Translations under genes and position numbers: made by a program
Notes under the pieces: model-generated
Database searches by the model: none
Seen by the model: only the letters and a program-made list of their open reading frames with translations
Told to the model about the DNA's origin: nothing
Shown here: in pieces, positions 44,001 through 52,209 of the stretch
Position numbering within the stretch: position 1 is the first letter of the stretch
Layout: each line of letters starts with the position of its first letter
Source: Cladobotryum mycophilum
Lineage: Eukaryota > Ascomycota > Sordariomycetes > Hypocreales > Hypocreaceae
DNA: 64,000 bases
Direction: 5' to 3'
NCBI GenBank assembly: GCA_036429605.1
Contig: CM071590.1
Coordinates: 6,799,263 to 6,863,262 of the forward strand

Positions 44001-44673
44001 TTGATTTCGCTAGAGTAACTGGATCTATAGGTTTTTCCGGATTAGCTAACCTCTTCGAGTTAGCTAGCCCTTCTAAGCCTATAAGATCATCCGGGATTCT
44101 AAGCTTTTTAGGACCTATAAGTCTCTCCGGACTAGTAGGTCGTTTTAAGCTCATAGGCCCTTCCCAGTTATCTGGCTTATCAGTTAGGTCTATAACCTCG
44201 TTATGCTCGTCAGAGTCAAATAGGTCAGATAAGGAAGGCAGGGAGGTCATAGAGGAAGCCCTAGACCTAGCCCTTTCTTTGCCTTTTCCTTTTCCTAGTC
44301 CCTGATCTTCTAGGTTATCAGGGGCATCAGGGGATCTATTTCTTAGCCGGGTAGCTGGATGAATAAGGTCATAGGAAGACCTTCTTTTCCGACCCTGATT
44401 TAGGTGTATAGCCAAGGGGCTATTAGGTCGGACGGATTGGGTAGCTGCCCTCCTAGCTAGGTTAGAACTAGGGTTCGTGCCAGCTATATTATGTGCCTTG
44501 GCCTGATGGGTATGGATTCCGTGCTGGCCTAGGCAGGCAGTATAGCAAATAGGGCAGGCAACTAAGCCTAGGGGCTGTAGCTCTAGGTTAGTATATTGCT
44601 CTTGGGGGTGTATTTTACGTATATGGTGCAAAGGGTCCTTATAGACCCTATTGCAAGTGGGGCAGGAAGCCAT
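41041..44673 (-). CDS. Non-LTR retrotransposon polyprotein: zinc fingers, RT, restriction-like endonuclease
   Basis: An uninterrupted 1210-aa frame. Two C2H2 fingers come first (CPTCNRVYKDPLHHIRKIH; CPICYTACLGQHGIHTHQAKAH). Then a disordered stretch with an Ala/Thr repeat coded by a 15-bp-type minisatellite (43815-43950). The reverse transcriptase has IASLDLANAFNS near 611, GVRQGDPLGPLLFS near 664 and YLDD near 698. Then a Cys/His finger (CNSCGEKASLGHEDVC) and a PD-(D/E)xK-like endonuclease region (KADIAITLGSSRYFYDIQIV near 1079, and a Lys-rich helix EKQRKYEYLG). This order is that of the R2/NeSL/CRE lineage, which includes the telomere-targeting MoTeR elements of Magnaporthe. It lacks the AP endonuclease of ordinary LINEs. 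YLDD replaces the usual Y/F-A-D-D. No stop codons and no RIP, so it is recent. Target unknown. Confidence 0.85.
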   Translation of the reverse strand: MASCPTCNRVYKDPLHHIRKIHPQEQYTNLELQPLGLVACPICYTACLGQHGIHTHQAKAHNIAGTNPSSNLARRAATQSVRPNSPLAIHLNQGRKRRSSYDLIHPATRLRNRSPDAPDNLEDQGLGKGKGKERARSRASSMTSLPSLSDLFDSDEHNEVIDLTDKPDNWEGPMSLKRPTSPERLIGPKKLRIPDDLIGLEGLANSKRLANPEKPIDPVTLAKSKGPITSRTLAESAWAAMVDTAATATTAATATTAATATTAATGATAATGATIATATTVATGATEATEAIGNPRALEKQHLQALKPSLDAPTTQILLAFSPVHVPENRLHARHAAVFIATAKRLAEAFLAKPTEKALLHFLILPRVLGLGIQEGQLVATLRDFPQNLDSLQTLIQVKGPEETPQNLDPTKQAIRLLEMGYLGRASRALYENAPMAADSPETRAQLLEKHPIGPKNPFISNKARPAAGQSITQKTILKAIKSISPEKASGLSGWTRPLLDLAIRESSTVEFLRLLADMIRQGTAPGARLLCASRLIALRKPDKGIRPIAIGDIIYRLAMKAILITSFKTSMLLPNQLGVNSPGGVEPAIFLLEEAITGNNTSGIAKIASLDLANAFNSVSRLAIAGAIATYAPTFYKAAAWAYNNPSILVTAAGAIVASSEGVRQGDPLGPLLFSLAFRPTLEALITRLPKANIVAYLDDVYILDKDPQIPILSKITETFQKSPVTLNLAKSKEYKVSSLRQNGLGALGTFIGPLSTRKAFLEAKISKFSATITALEDLPKQYSLLLLRGSVHLLLRHLLRQLDPRGLEVQWATLDNLIKDSIQGLASRSPKGQPSNLMELNKAQLDLVALPAREGGLGIPLYKEFALKIYQAARNASQPILDKILGRNIARSQPKEPFQTAKEVLIEATSLRIERLAEVLYPDQLRARIENSSYLSRKWLQVLPTQKQHIIADQEVAEALRNRLLIPVKLGNSLCNSCGEKASLGHEDVCKGASRRWINRHNQITRAIYKTLASRANLEVEIEPSLTPYIPSGPKDPQDPQDPQNPQNPQDPLSAPGPSTQGPRPQDPPKTPRSQTHQKADIAITLGSSRYFYDIQIVAINKPSARPEAYSTLAEAAKEKQRKYEYLGPFFRPIIISSGGLFEKEASKHYKELQKAAGPTAATWMDNQIGLILAKTRAQSALSIAKDIPRTIEKTWEARKSIRKTKTN

Positions 44674-45399
44674 AGGTAGGTAAAATAGGTAGGAATAGCT
44701 ATGCTTAGCTATGCTTAGCTAAGGGTAGCTATAACTAGCTATAACTAGCTTGAAATAGCTTAAAATAGCTTGAAATAGCTTGAAATAGCTTGAAATAGCT
44801 TGAAATAGCTTAGAATAGCTTGAAATAGCTTAGAATAGCTTAGAATAGCTAGAAAGAACAGCTAGAAAAACAGCTAATAAAGTAGTAAAAAGAATAGCTT
44901 AGAATAGCTAGAAAGAACAGCTAGAAAGAACAGCTATAAAATAGCTATAAAATAGCTACTAAGGTGGCAAAGAGATAACTATAAAATAGCTAAAGAAATC
45001 AGCTAATAAATAGCTATAAAAATACGCTATATAACTAAAAATAACCCAAAGCCAACCCAAAGGTAACCTAACGGTAACCTAAAGAATAAGTCAAGGATAA
45101 TTTTGTAGTTGAATAGAATAAAACAAGGATAACCCAAGGATAAAACAAGGATAGAAAACTAAAGATGGAAAATAAAAAAAACAGGAAAAACAGGGACTAT
45201 TAAATAACCTAAAGGTATAACCGAAAACAGCTATAACCCAAAGGTATAGCCAGAAACAGCTATAAGTAAAGGTATAGCCGGAAACAGCTATAACTAAAAG
45301 TATAGCGGAAAATAGCTATAAGCTAACCCCTCGACAAAAACAACTATAACCTAATCCTTTAGCTAAAAGCTAATTTAATTCTACCCTAAACCCCTTAAT
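44674..45399. repeat. AGCT-phased array and A-rich leader of the retroelement
   Basis: Ten units of a 10-base repeat (AGCTTGAAAT and single-base variants) run from 44747 to 44846, then decay into CTAGAAAGAACAG and ATAGCTATAAA variants to about 45300. It lies immediately 5' of the retroelement start codon at 44673 and is probably its 5' untranslated region. Confidence 0.6.
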
Positions 45400-45967
45400 A
45401 AACTATATAAAAAAAACCAAAAAAACCTAATCCCTACTAAACCCAACCCCTGTGCCAATCTTAAAAAAACCCAATGCCTTATAAGAAACTAAAAAAACCC
45501 AACCCCTATACTAATCTTAAAAAACCTAATCCCTAAAAAAACCCAATCCCTTATAAGAAACTAAAAAACCCAAACCCTTATAAAAAACTAAAAAACCCAA
45601 CCCCTATGCCAATCTCAAAAAAACCCAATCCCTAGAAAAACCCAACCCCTGTGCCAATCTCAAAAAACCCAACCCCCTATAAGAAACTAAAAAAACCCAA
45701 CCCCTGTGCCAATCTCAAAAAAACCCAATCCCTTATAAGAAACTAAAAAACCCAACCCCTGTACCAATCTCAAAAAAACCCAATCCCTAGAAAAACCCAA
45801 CCCCTGTACCAATCTCAAAAAAACCCAATGCCTTATAAGAAACTAAAAAAACCCAACCCCTGTGCCAATCTCAAAAAAACCCAACCCCCTATAAGAAACT
45901 AAAAAACCCAACCCCTGTGCCAATCTCAAAAAAACCCAATCCCTTATAAGAAACTAAAAAACCCAAC
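45400..45967. repeat. About ten copies of a ~58-bp minisatellite containing AAAACCCAACCCC
   Basis: Each unit contains AAACCCAACCCCTGTGCCAA, then CTCAAAAAAACCCAAT and CCTTATAAGAAACTAAA; partial units are mixed in. On the minus strand it is a G-rich array (GGGGTTGGGTTT). It ends at AACCCAACCC, where the repeat at 45968 begins. Confidence 0.8.
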
Positions 45968-46260
45968 CCTAAGTATTATTCGCAGGATGTTAGACTCCAA
46001 AGATTTGGTGTAAACCGGGGTAAAGTGGCCCGAGCTTTGGAGTCGGATTCTTTGAAGCTGGACGCTAATGCTAATTGGTCGTTGGGTTAAGAGCGCCCCA
46101 CTTAGGTTAAAGCCATTGGGGTTAGCCAGAGCAATTTTAGTAATGGCTTTTAGTATTATAATTCTATATTCAGTACTAATGATAAATAAATATTAGGTTC
46201 ATTATGATCTGAATGAGTAGGATTCATTTTTATAAGAATGAACCCGTGCTATGCTATTAA
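45968..46260. repeat. Unmutated copy of the repeat at 30491
   Basis: Starts TAAGTATTATTCGCAGG and ends in a stem-loop region: GGTTCATT ... GAAT ... ATTC ... AATGAACC (46195-46250). Sequence is GC-balanced, unlike its RIP-mutated partner. A related stem-loop occurs in reverse orientation in the units at 52.7, 53.4 and 53.95 kb. No coding capacity. It could be a small non-autonomous element. Confidence 0.75.
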
Positions 46261-46469
46261 TTATTGTATAGAGTAAGTAAGTATTGAAGTAATTAATTAA
46301 GTGATTATTAATGCTATAGTTATGCTTTTATGATTGGTTAAATAAGTCTTATCACGTGATCTTTAGTCTATACTAAGATTGGTTTGTGATATTGCGTCGC
46401 GTACATTAACGCGATTTTAAAAAGGGTCTATAATCATAGGATATTACTTGGAAATTATACTGGCAATAC
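46261..46469 (+). promoter_or_regulatory. Upstream region of first telomere-linked helicase gene
   Basis: AT-rich 209 bases between the repeat and the start codon, with a CACGTG core near 46355. The helicase frame also has a second ATG four codons after the first (MINYKM), so the true start may be 46485. Confidence 0.4.
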
Positions 46470-49400
46470 ATGATAAACTATAAGATGGACAAGTATATAC
46501 TACTAAATGAGAAATATCAGCTTTTGTTATGTACAGTATGCCAATATGCTGTAAGACCGGGTGCTAGTATTGAGTCGCATTTCCGTCATGAGCATCAGGT
46601 AAAAGGGCAACAGCTCAGAGATATAAAAGATTATTTCCAAATGGCATCACTGAATAATCCAGACACGATTGAGCTGCCAGATGACTGGAGCGAGCCGATC
46701 CCGATGCTTAATATGCATCACGGGTTTAGCTGCAATGCTTGCCGCTATCTCACAATATCACCCAAGAACATCACACACCACTGGAGAAAGTCACAACACA
46801 GCGACGGTAGGCCACAATACAGCGCCGTACAGCTACAAACATGGATGCCACGACGATACGCGAGATACTGGATTGTCAGGGCTCGCGGCGACGATAACGG
46901 GGTATCGGAGACCATGGCTATAGATGGTACAATGGATAAGATGATCACGGATAGCAAGGCCGAGTTATTAGCGGAGGATACCAAGAGGAACGAGAAGGGC
47001 GATACACAAGAGGGCATTGACTATGACTCGACTTGGGTAAAGGAGATGAAGTGGGTGAAGCACTTCGGGGACCGGAATCTGAGCGAGATACACGACGCGG
47101 CTCAGTGGATACGAGCAAAGGCTACTGTAAAGACAGGAGCTCCCAAGGACGAAGAGGCTACGAGAGAGGTGCGGATACTAACAAGAATGGGCGAGAGCTT
47201 TGACCGCGAGGTAGACCGCTGCAGCTGGCGACTAGACAGCGTGCCGAAGGAGACACTGCAGTGTCTACACGGCATCGAAGCGGGCAAACCAAACAGCAGG
47301 CCGTTCGGGCATACTGCGCAGGAAAGGTCACAGAGCAAGTACCAATCCGTCGGACACCGTTACTTGGGGTTCTGCTGGAGGGCGTACCATATGGGTCGCG
47401 AGGAAGCGGCCACATGGCTGGGGATGCGCTTCACAGACGAGCAATGGGGCTTAATGGCAGATGTGGCCCGCGAGCTAGAGAACCAGCAGTTATGCGACAG
47501 GGTCGGACAATCCAGAATGCACGATAATAATGATATCTTTAGCGAGGATGACAGTAGCGAGAGTGGGAGCGAGGGAGAGGGAGAGGAAGAGGAAGGTGGT
47601 AGAGAGAGAGTGCCAACGGCTGCGCTTGACCAGGCTGTATTCCGGTTCATGATAGCTTCCATCAAGGTACGCGTCGGCGGCGATATGTACAGCAACGCAA
47701 TGCTGTGCTTCTGCGCGGCGGCGGGCATCCGCAGGCACCCGCTAGGCTATATGGAGGCGTATCTGTATACGGGCATACTGGCGGCACTGGTATGGCTGTC
47801 CCGGATGTTCTTTCTAGAAGCCGGGTTCGAGAACGAGCCGCGGGAGCTAGATGCGGTGAGCATAGAGGCGCTTACTAGATTCCGGCAGGAGCACGAGACG
47901 TGGATGTGCATAGGCACTTATACCGTCATGAGTAAGGTGATCAACTGGATGGCATACGGCAAGGGGCACCGTAATAAGACGGGAGGGACACCGACGGTGC
48001 GCTGGTCGGACGACGGGGAGTCGCTGGTCCATAATGGGGAGCAGATGCTTGTGTGCGACTTCCAGCGGGCGGCTTGCAAAGTCACGGTGCAGGCAGACGA
48101 ATTGCTGAACCAAATGCTAGGCGGGACGTGGGATCGGACCGGGCCCGGAATAGATATGAAGCGGATCGTCGATACCACGGTGCGGCTCGGGGCCGGCCAG
48201 TCGTTTGTGACAAACGACAAGAACGGGTGGTTAGATGCCGGGCCGGGTAAGGTAATGTATTCCATGGAAGCGTCGATATTCGATAAGACGACGAATCAGT
48301 GGAAGCAAGCCGGCGTGCGGAGGTGGATGCAGCGGCTGCGTGTGTTCCGAGAGGCATTGATGCTGCTCGTGCACGTATGGGGAGGGCAGCCGGGACGCGG
48401 GCCGGAAGTGACAACGCTGCGGCACTGCGATACATGGCAGGTAATGCGCAACGTTTTTCTGCACGAGGGGCAAGTCATGATCGTGACGGACCGCGACAAG
48501 ATGAAGGCGATCCGCGAGAACGGCCGCAAGGTAGCCCGGTTTCTACCAGACCGTATCGGGCGGATGATGGTGGCGTACATTGCGTGGCTACTACCGGCGG
48601 AGCGGACGCTGCGGCGCAAGTGTAAGCTGCCCGAGCCACTAGAAAACTGCTTAGAGTTTCTGTGGAGGAACGGTAACTCGAAGCGTTGGGACACGGACCG
48701 ACTGAGTTCGATCATGATACGTCTGCTGCAGGCGGAGATCAAGATGAGACTAGGCGTTGGACGATATCGCGTAGTGGCGATCGAGCTCGGGCGGAAGATC
48801 CGGGGGCTAGTAATGAAGCAAGTCGATGGGATGGCCGGCGATGACGATGATGAAGACGGTATTGAGGTAGACCCGATGACGGGCGAGGCAGTAGACGTAA
48901 GGGGCAGCTGGAACATCGTGTGGGATCTACAGAGCACGCATGGCACGAAGATGGCGCGGCAGCACTACGCCGTACACGTTGGGATGCCGGGCCGGTTGTC
49001 GCCGGAGATGATCACAACGTACCGGTCGATCAGCCAGCTGTGGCACCAGTTCTTGATGGAAGGAGACGAGGGCCGGGCGGGCTGGAAACGCAAGGCGACA
49101 TGCGACGGAGCGGCAGCGGCGAGCAAGAGAAGGAAGACAGAGCCGGAGAAAGAGGAAGTAGAGCGGGAGATGGTCAGGGGGCTGCGGACGTTAATGGGCC
49201 CGACGGCAACGTGGCGGTCAGCCAAGCAGATGGAGAGCATGCGGACAATTCTGTCACTACGCGGAGAGCAGCCGGTAATATGCGTGCTCCCGACCGGTGC
49301 AGGCAAGAGCTTGCTGTTCATGGTGCCGGCCATCATGAGCGGCGGGGGCACGAGCGTGGTAGTAGTGCCGTTTGCCGCGCTGATGGCAGACTTGGTTGAC

Positions 49401-50972
49401 CGGGCGAGGCAGATGGGCGTGGATGTGATCGAGTTCCGGCCGACGACTAACTCCGTCAGAGAGAGCTTGCCGAGGGCGGCGCGGATGGTCGTCGTGAGCG
49501 CGGACACGGCGTTGGTGCCGACTTTCCATGCATACGTGGACGGGCTGAAAGCCAATGGGCTACTGCAGCGTATATTCATCGACGAGGCACACACAGCGAT
49601 TACAGATGTATCATACCGGGTAAAGCTGGGTGAGCTAAAAGGATTAAGTAGGTTTAAGAGACCAATAGTGCTGTTAACCGCAACGATGCCGGTTACGTTT
49701 GAGCGCTGGTTCCGGGATGAGATGCTAGCTTCGTCGGCATTGATAGTCCGGGACCGTACGACGAAACGGAACTGCCGGTACGAGGTGGAGCAGGTCAAGC
49801 CAGGCGCCGGGGCTGTGGATACTCGAGTGGTTGATCTAGTACGGCGCATTGGATCGACCATGGTAAGTGGCCAGAAGGGCATAGTATACTGCCGGTCGAA
49901 GCTTAAGTGCGCAGCGCTGGCAGAAGAGATCGGGTGTGGGGCGCACCACGGGGACATGGAAGAGGCGGCACGGGACGAGGCGCGCACATCGTGGGCAGCG
50001 GGAGGCAGGCATCGATGGATTGTGGCGACGACGGGGCTAGGCACAGGCATCGACATCGGGGGGATCGTGGCCGTCATACACGCGGAGATGCCATATGGGC
50101 TAGTTGACTTCGTGCAGCAGACAGGCCGGGGCGCGCGGCGCGAGGGCGAGGAGGTCCGGTCGGTTATCATACACGACGGGAAGACACCGTGGGAGGCGAT
50201 TGGCACTGATAAGGTAAGCCACGTCAACAGACACCAGATGGAGATGTTTATAAAGAGCCCCGGGTGTCGCCGAGAGGTATTATCGTCGTTTATGGACGGA
50301 GTGGTTGGCGAGGTATGCGCCGATGTTACCGGAGCCATTCCATGTGACCGGTGCGAGCCGTCGATGGAGGAAGAAGACAAGGAGAACACAGGGGGGATAG
50401 AAGGGCAGAGCGCAAGGGGAGAGAGAGGGGCAAACGAAGGAGTGTGGAGAGCTTTTAATGAGAACGAGGGGAAGAGGGTGGCTATGCTGACACGCTGGTT
50501 GGACGAGGTGCAGGACATATGTGCGATATGCCATGTACGGAACTGCACACGAACACCAGCAGGGCAGCCAGTCACGTTACATCAAAGGCATAGGAGGCCG
50601 GGAAGCCAGTGCGAGCCGGTAAAGGAAGAGCAGTACAGTAGTATACGGCAGAAGATTCGGTTCGCGGATAACTCATGCTGCTTCCGCTGTAAGTTACCGT
50701 TAGATTGGTGCAAGGAAGCCCGCGAGAGCGCCGGGGAGGGTGAAGGCTGTATGTATATAGATAAAATACTTCCGGTTGCGTTGCTGCCAATGGGCCACTC
50801 GTCGATGAAGATGTGGGTAAAGGAGAAGTTTGAGATTGATGTAGATGATAGAGCAGAGTGGTATAGGTGGTTAGCGGGCCGGGTTCAATTCCATGGGACG
50901 CAGGGGACCAATATGCATGTGTTATGGGAGGCAATTGTATATAAGGCATATAATACAGACAAGAGTAAATAA
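46470..50972 (+). CDS. Telomere-linked RecQ-type helicase (TLH), intact
   Basis: A single 1500-aa frame running towards the telomere. The N-terminus has two Cys/His pairs resembling the fungal DUF3505-type zinc region (CTVCQYAVRPGASIESHFRH near 21; CNACRYLTISPKNITHHWRK near 90). A long middle part resembles no enzyme. The C-terminal third is a superfamily 2 helicase: CVLPTGAGKSLLF near 940 (motif I), VVVVPFAAL, RIFIDEAHTA near 1036 (motif II), LLTATMP (motif III), GIVYCRS (IV), TTGLGTGIDIGG (V) and QQTGRGARRE near 1217 (VI). A Cys-rich tail follows (CAICHVRNC, CCFRC). Such helicases sit at chromosome ends in many fungi and are thought to act in telomere maintenance by recombination; activity is not proven here. 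Two G6 runs stay in frame (50058-50063, 50391-50396). The coding strand is strongly G-rich. Confidence 0.9.
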   Translation: MINYKMDKYILLNEKYQLLLCTVCQYAVRPGASIESHFRHEHQVKGQQLRDIKDYFQMASLNNPDTIELPDDWSEPIPMLNMHHGFSCNACRYLTISPKNITHHWRKSQHSDGRPQYSAVQLQTWMPRRYARYWIVRARGDDNGVSETMAIDGTMDKMITDSKAELLAEDTKRNEKGDTQEGIDYDSTWVKEMKWVKHFGDRNLSEIHDAAQWIRAKATVKTGAPKDEEATREVRILTRMGESFDREVDRCSWRLDSVPKETLQCLHGIEAGKPNSRPFGHTAQERSQSKYQSVGHRYLGFCWRAYHMGREEAATWLGMRFTDEQWGLMADVARELENQQLCDRVGQSRMHDNNDIFSEDDSSESGSEGEGEEEEGGRERVPTAALDQAVFRFMIASIKVRVGGDMYSNAMLCFCAAAGIRRHPLGYMEAYLYTGILAALVWLSRMFFLEAGFENEPRELDAVSIEALTRFRQEHETWMCIGTYTVMSKVINWMAYGKGHRNKTGGTPTVRWSDDGESLVHNGEQMLVCDFQRAACKVTVQADELLNQMLGGTWDRTGPGIDMKRIVDTTVRLGAGQSFVTNDKNGWLDAGPGKVMYSMEASIFDKTTNQWKQAGVRRWMQRLRVFREALMLLVHVWGGQPGRGPEVTTLRHCDTWQVMRNVFLHEGQVMIVTDRDKMKAIRENGRKVARFLPDRIGRMMVAYIAWLLPAERTLRRKCKLPEPLENCLEFLWRNGNSKRWDTDRLSSIMIRLLQAEIKMRLGVGRYRVVAIELGRKIRGLVMKQVDGMAGDDDDEDGIEVDPMTGEAVDVRGSWNIVWDLQSTHGTKMARQHYAVHVGMPGRLSPEMITTYRSISQLWHQFLMEGDEGRAGWKRKATCDGAAAASKRRKTEPEKEEVEREMVRGLRTLMGPTATWRSAKQMESMRTILSLRGEQPVICVLPTGAGKSLLFMVPAIMSGGGTSVVVVPFAALMADLVDRARQMGVDVIEFRPTTNSVRESLPRAARMVVVSADTALVPTFHAYVDGLKANGLLQRIFIDEAHTAITDVSYRVKLGELKGLSRFKRPIVLLTATMPVTFERWFRDEMLASSALIVRDRTTKRNCRYEVEQVKPGAGAVDTRVVDLVRRIGSTMVSGQKGIVYCRSKLKCAALAEEIGCGAHHGDMEEAARDEARTSWAAGGRHRWIVATTGLGTGIDIGGIVAVIHAEMPYGLVDFVQQTGRGARREGEEVRSVIIHDGKTPWEAIGTDKVSHVNRHQMEMFIKSPGCRREVLSSFMDGVVGEVCADVTGAIPCDRCEPSMEEEDKENTGGIEGQSARGERGANEGVWRAFNENEGKRVAMLTRWLDEVQDICAICHVRNCTRTPAGQPVTLHQRHRRPGSQCEPVKEEQYSSIRQKIRFADNSCCFRCKLPLDWCKEARESAGEGEGCMYIDKILPVALLPMGHSSMKMWVKEKFEIDVDDRAEWYRWLAGRVQFHGTQGTNMHVLWEAIVYKAYNTDKSK

Positions 50973-51119
50973 AATAAAGCCAAAGGCAGGGCTTAAGGAA
51001 CAGTAGATTAATTAGTAAGAAGCACACGATATTGTTATAAGTGGGCCCGTTATAGAGTATAAAATTAATTACTGTTAATCAGTAAGAAGCACACGATGTT
51101 GTTATAAGTGGGCCCGTTA
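50973..51119. repeat. Tandem pair containing GTGGGCCCGTT
   Basis: Two copies, about 66 bp apart, of AGTAAGAAGCACACGAT followed by TTATAAGTGGGCCCGTTA (51015 and 51081). Diverged versions reappear upstream of the second helicase gene (about 54133 and 54285), so this is a shared subtelomeric motif. Confidence 0.65.
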
Positions 51120-51740
51120 AATAAGAAAAGCAAAAGAGAGAAAGAGGCAGGAGGAATAGGAAAATATAATCGAGTATATATTAGGTAAATGGTATTAAAG
51201 GGTAATTTTAGATAGAGTAATAGAGGATTGGGTAAAAAGAGTAAGGTACGAGAAAGGCAAGGGTTTGTGCGATGTATACGAGAGAAGACGTTAGGACATA
51301 GAGGCAAAGGAGAAGATAGCGATAATAAAGAGAAAAGAGAGTAATAAAAAAGAGGTAAGCGTAAGGGAGACCCGGGAGAGGTTCAAAAGGGTCAAGCGAG
51401 AGGCACGGTACAATGGGTGGGAGGCGGAGAGGGCGAGAATGTCAGAGGGGGCAGCGGACGAGGACGGGAGCTGGTTTAGGAGGGTAAAGGGCAAAGGGTA
51501 TTGGTACAAGGGGGTGTTGGGCGAGGTATACAAGGGGATATATAGGTTTTACGGGGAGGCAACGGGGTATATAATGTTAGAGATAGTGGGTTTAGGTAGT
51601 ATTATAATTAATAGTAATAGGGGGTTAGAGAAGATATTAACGTGATTAGGAGAAAGAGTAAAATAGAGAGGGATAAAAAGTAATTAAGTATATAGGGTAG
51701 TTTATAAATTATATAAATTAATTAAAGAATAGGGTAAGAG
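51120..51740 (+). pseudogene. Decayed 3' fragment of a second-type helicase gene
   Basis: From about 51145 it aligns with 58420-59235 of the helicase gene at 54486 (for example TATTAGGTAAATGGT, then CCCGGGAGAGGTTC and GTATACAAGGGGATATA). A deletion joins the GGAGGGGGCAG region to the GACGAGGACGGG region. A short readable end remains (VKGKGYWYKGVLGEVYKG, then FYGEATGYIMLE). It is A-enriched and lacks all helicase motifs. Confidence 0.75.
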
Positions 51741-51989
51741 TAATAGTATATAAGTTTAGGGATTAAAAATAATAAAAGAGTAAGAGATAGTAAATGAATC
51801 AATAAGGGATATAGGGTAAGAAGGCAAAAAGAAAAATAAATATAATAATAATAGTAAAGGCAATGGTAATAGTAAAAAGAGGGGTTTTGAATCCATGGAT
51901 TAAAAGGGTTAAGAAAGTAGTATTATAGGAAAAGGGAAGATAAAGGGTATAAGGAGGTGATGGGAGAGGGTAGTAATACAGTAGGGTTA
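51741..51989. other. A/G-rich subtelomeric spacer
   Basis: Resembles the spacer after the third helicase copy (62341 onward) in short stretches such as GGGATATAGGGTAA. No gene. Confidence 0.5.
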
Positions 51990-52209
51990 AGTAAACCCGC
52001 AGAGGCCGTGAGCGGCAGCCCGTATCCCGCGGAGCGTGAAGAGAAAAGAGACGGGTAAAGACCCGAACCCGTGAGCGGCAGCCCGTATCCCGCGGAGCGT
52101 GAAAAGAAAAAAGACGGGTAAAGACCCGAACCCGTGAGCAATAGCCCATATCAGTGCAAAAAGAAAAGGGGGTTTACCCCCGCCCCGACAGGGAGTAAGG
52201 TATGTAGGG
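51990..52209. repeat. Subtelomeric 63-bp repeat (two full, one partial) plus GGGTTTACCCC palindrome
   Basis: Units with CCGTGAGCGGCAGCCCGTAT followed by CCCGCGGAGCGT start near 52008, 52071 and 52134 (the last truncated). The same core occurs near 63391, 63550 and 63773, just inside the present telomere. A GGGGGTTTACCCCC palindrome follows near 52168, as it does near 63755 and 63815. Confidence 0.8.

Noticed and set aside
43685..44305. Gly/Tyr-repeat frame (minus) and Ala/Val-repeat frame (plus)
   Set aside because: Both are shadows of the Ala/Thr minisatellite inside the retroelement ORF.
45400..45967. Regular repeats that could suggest a CRISPR-like array
   Set aside because: The units are tandem and variable with no unique spacers, and the genome is eukaryotic.
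48965..50575. 536-codon open frame on the minus strand
   Set aside because: It is antisense to the helicase domain of the intact 1500-aa helicase gene, has Ser/Thr/Pro-rich low-quality sequence and arises from the G-rich codon use of the true strand.
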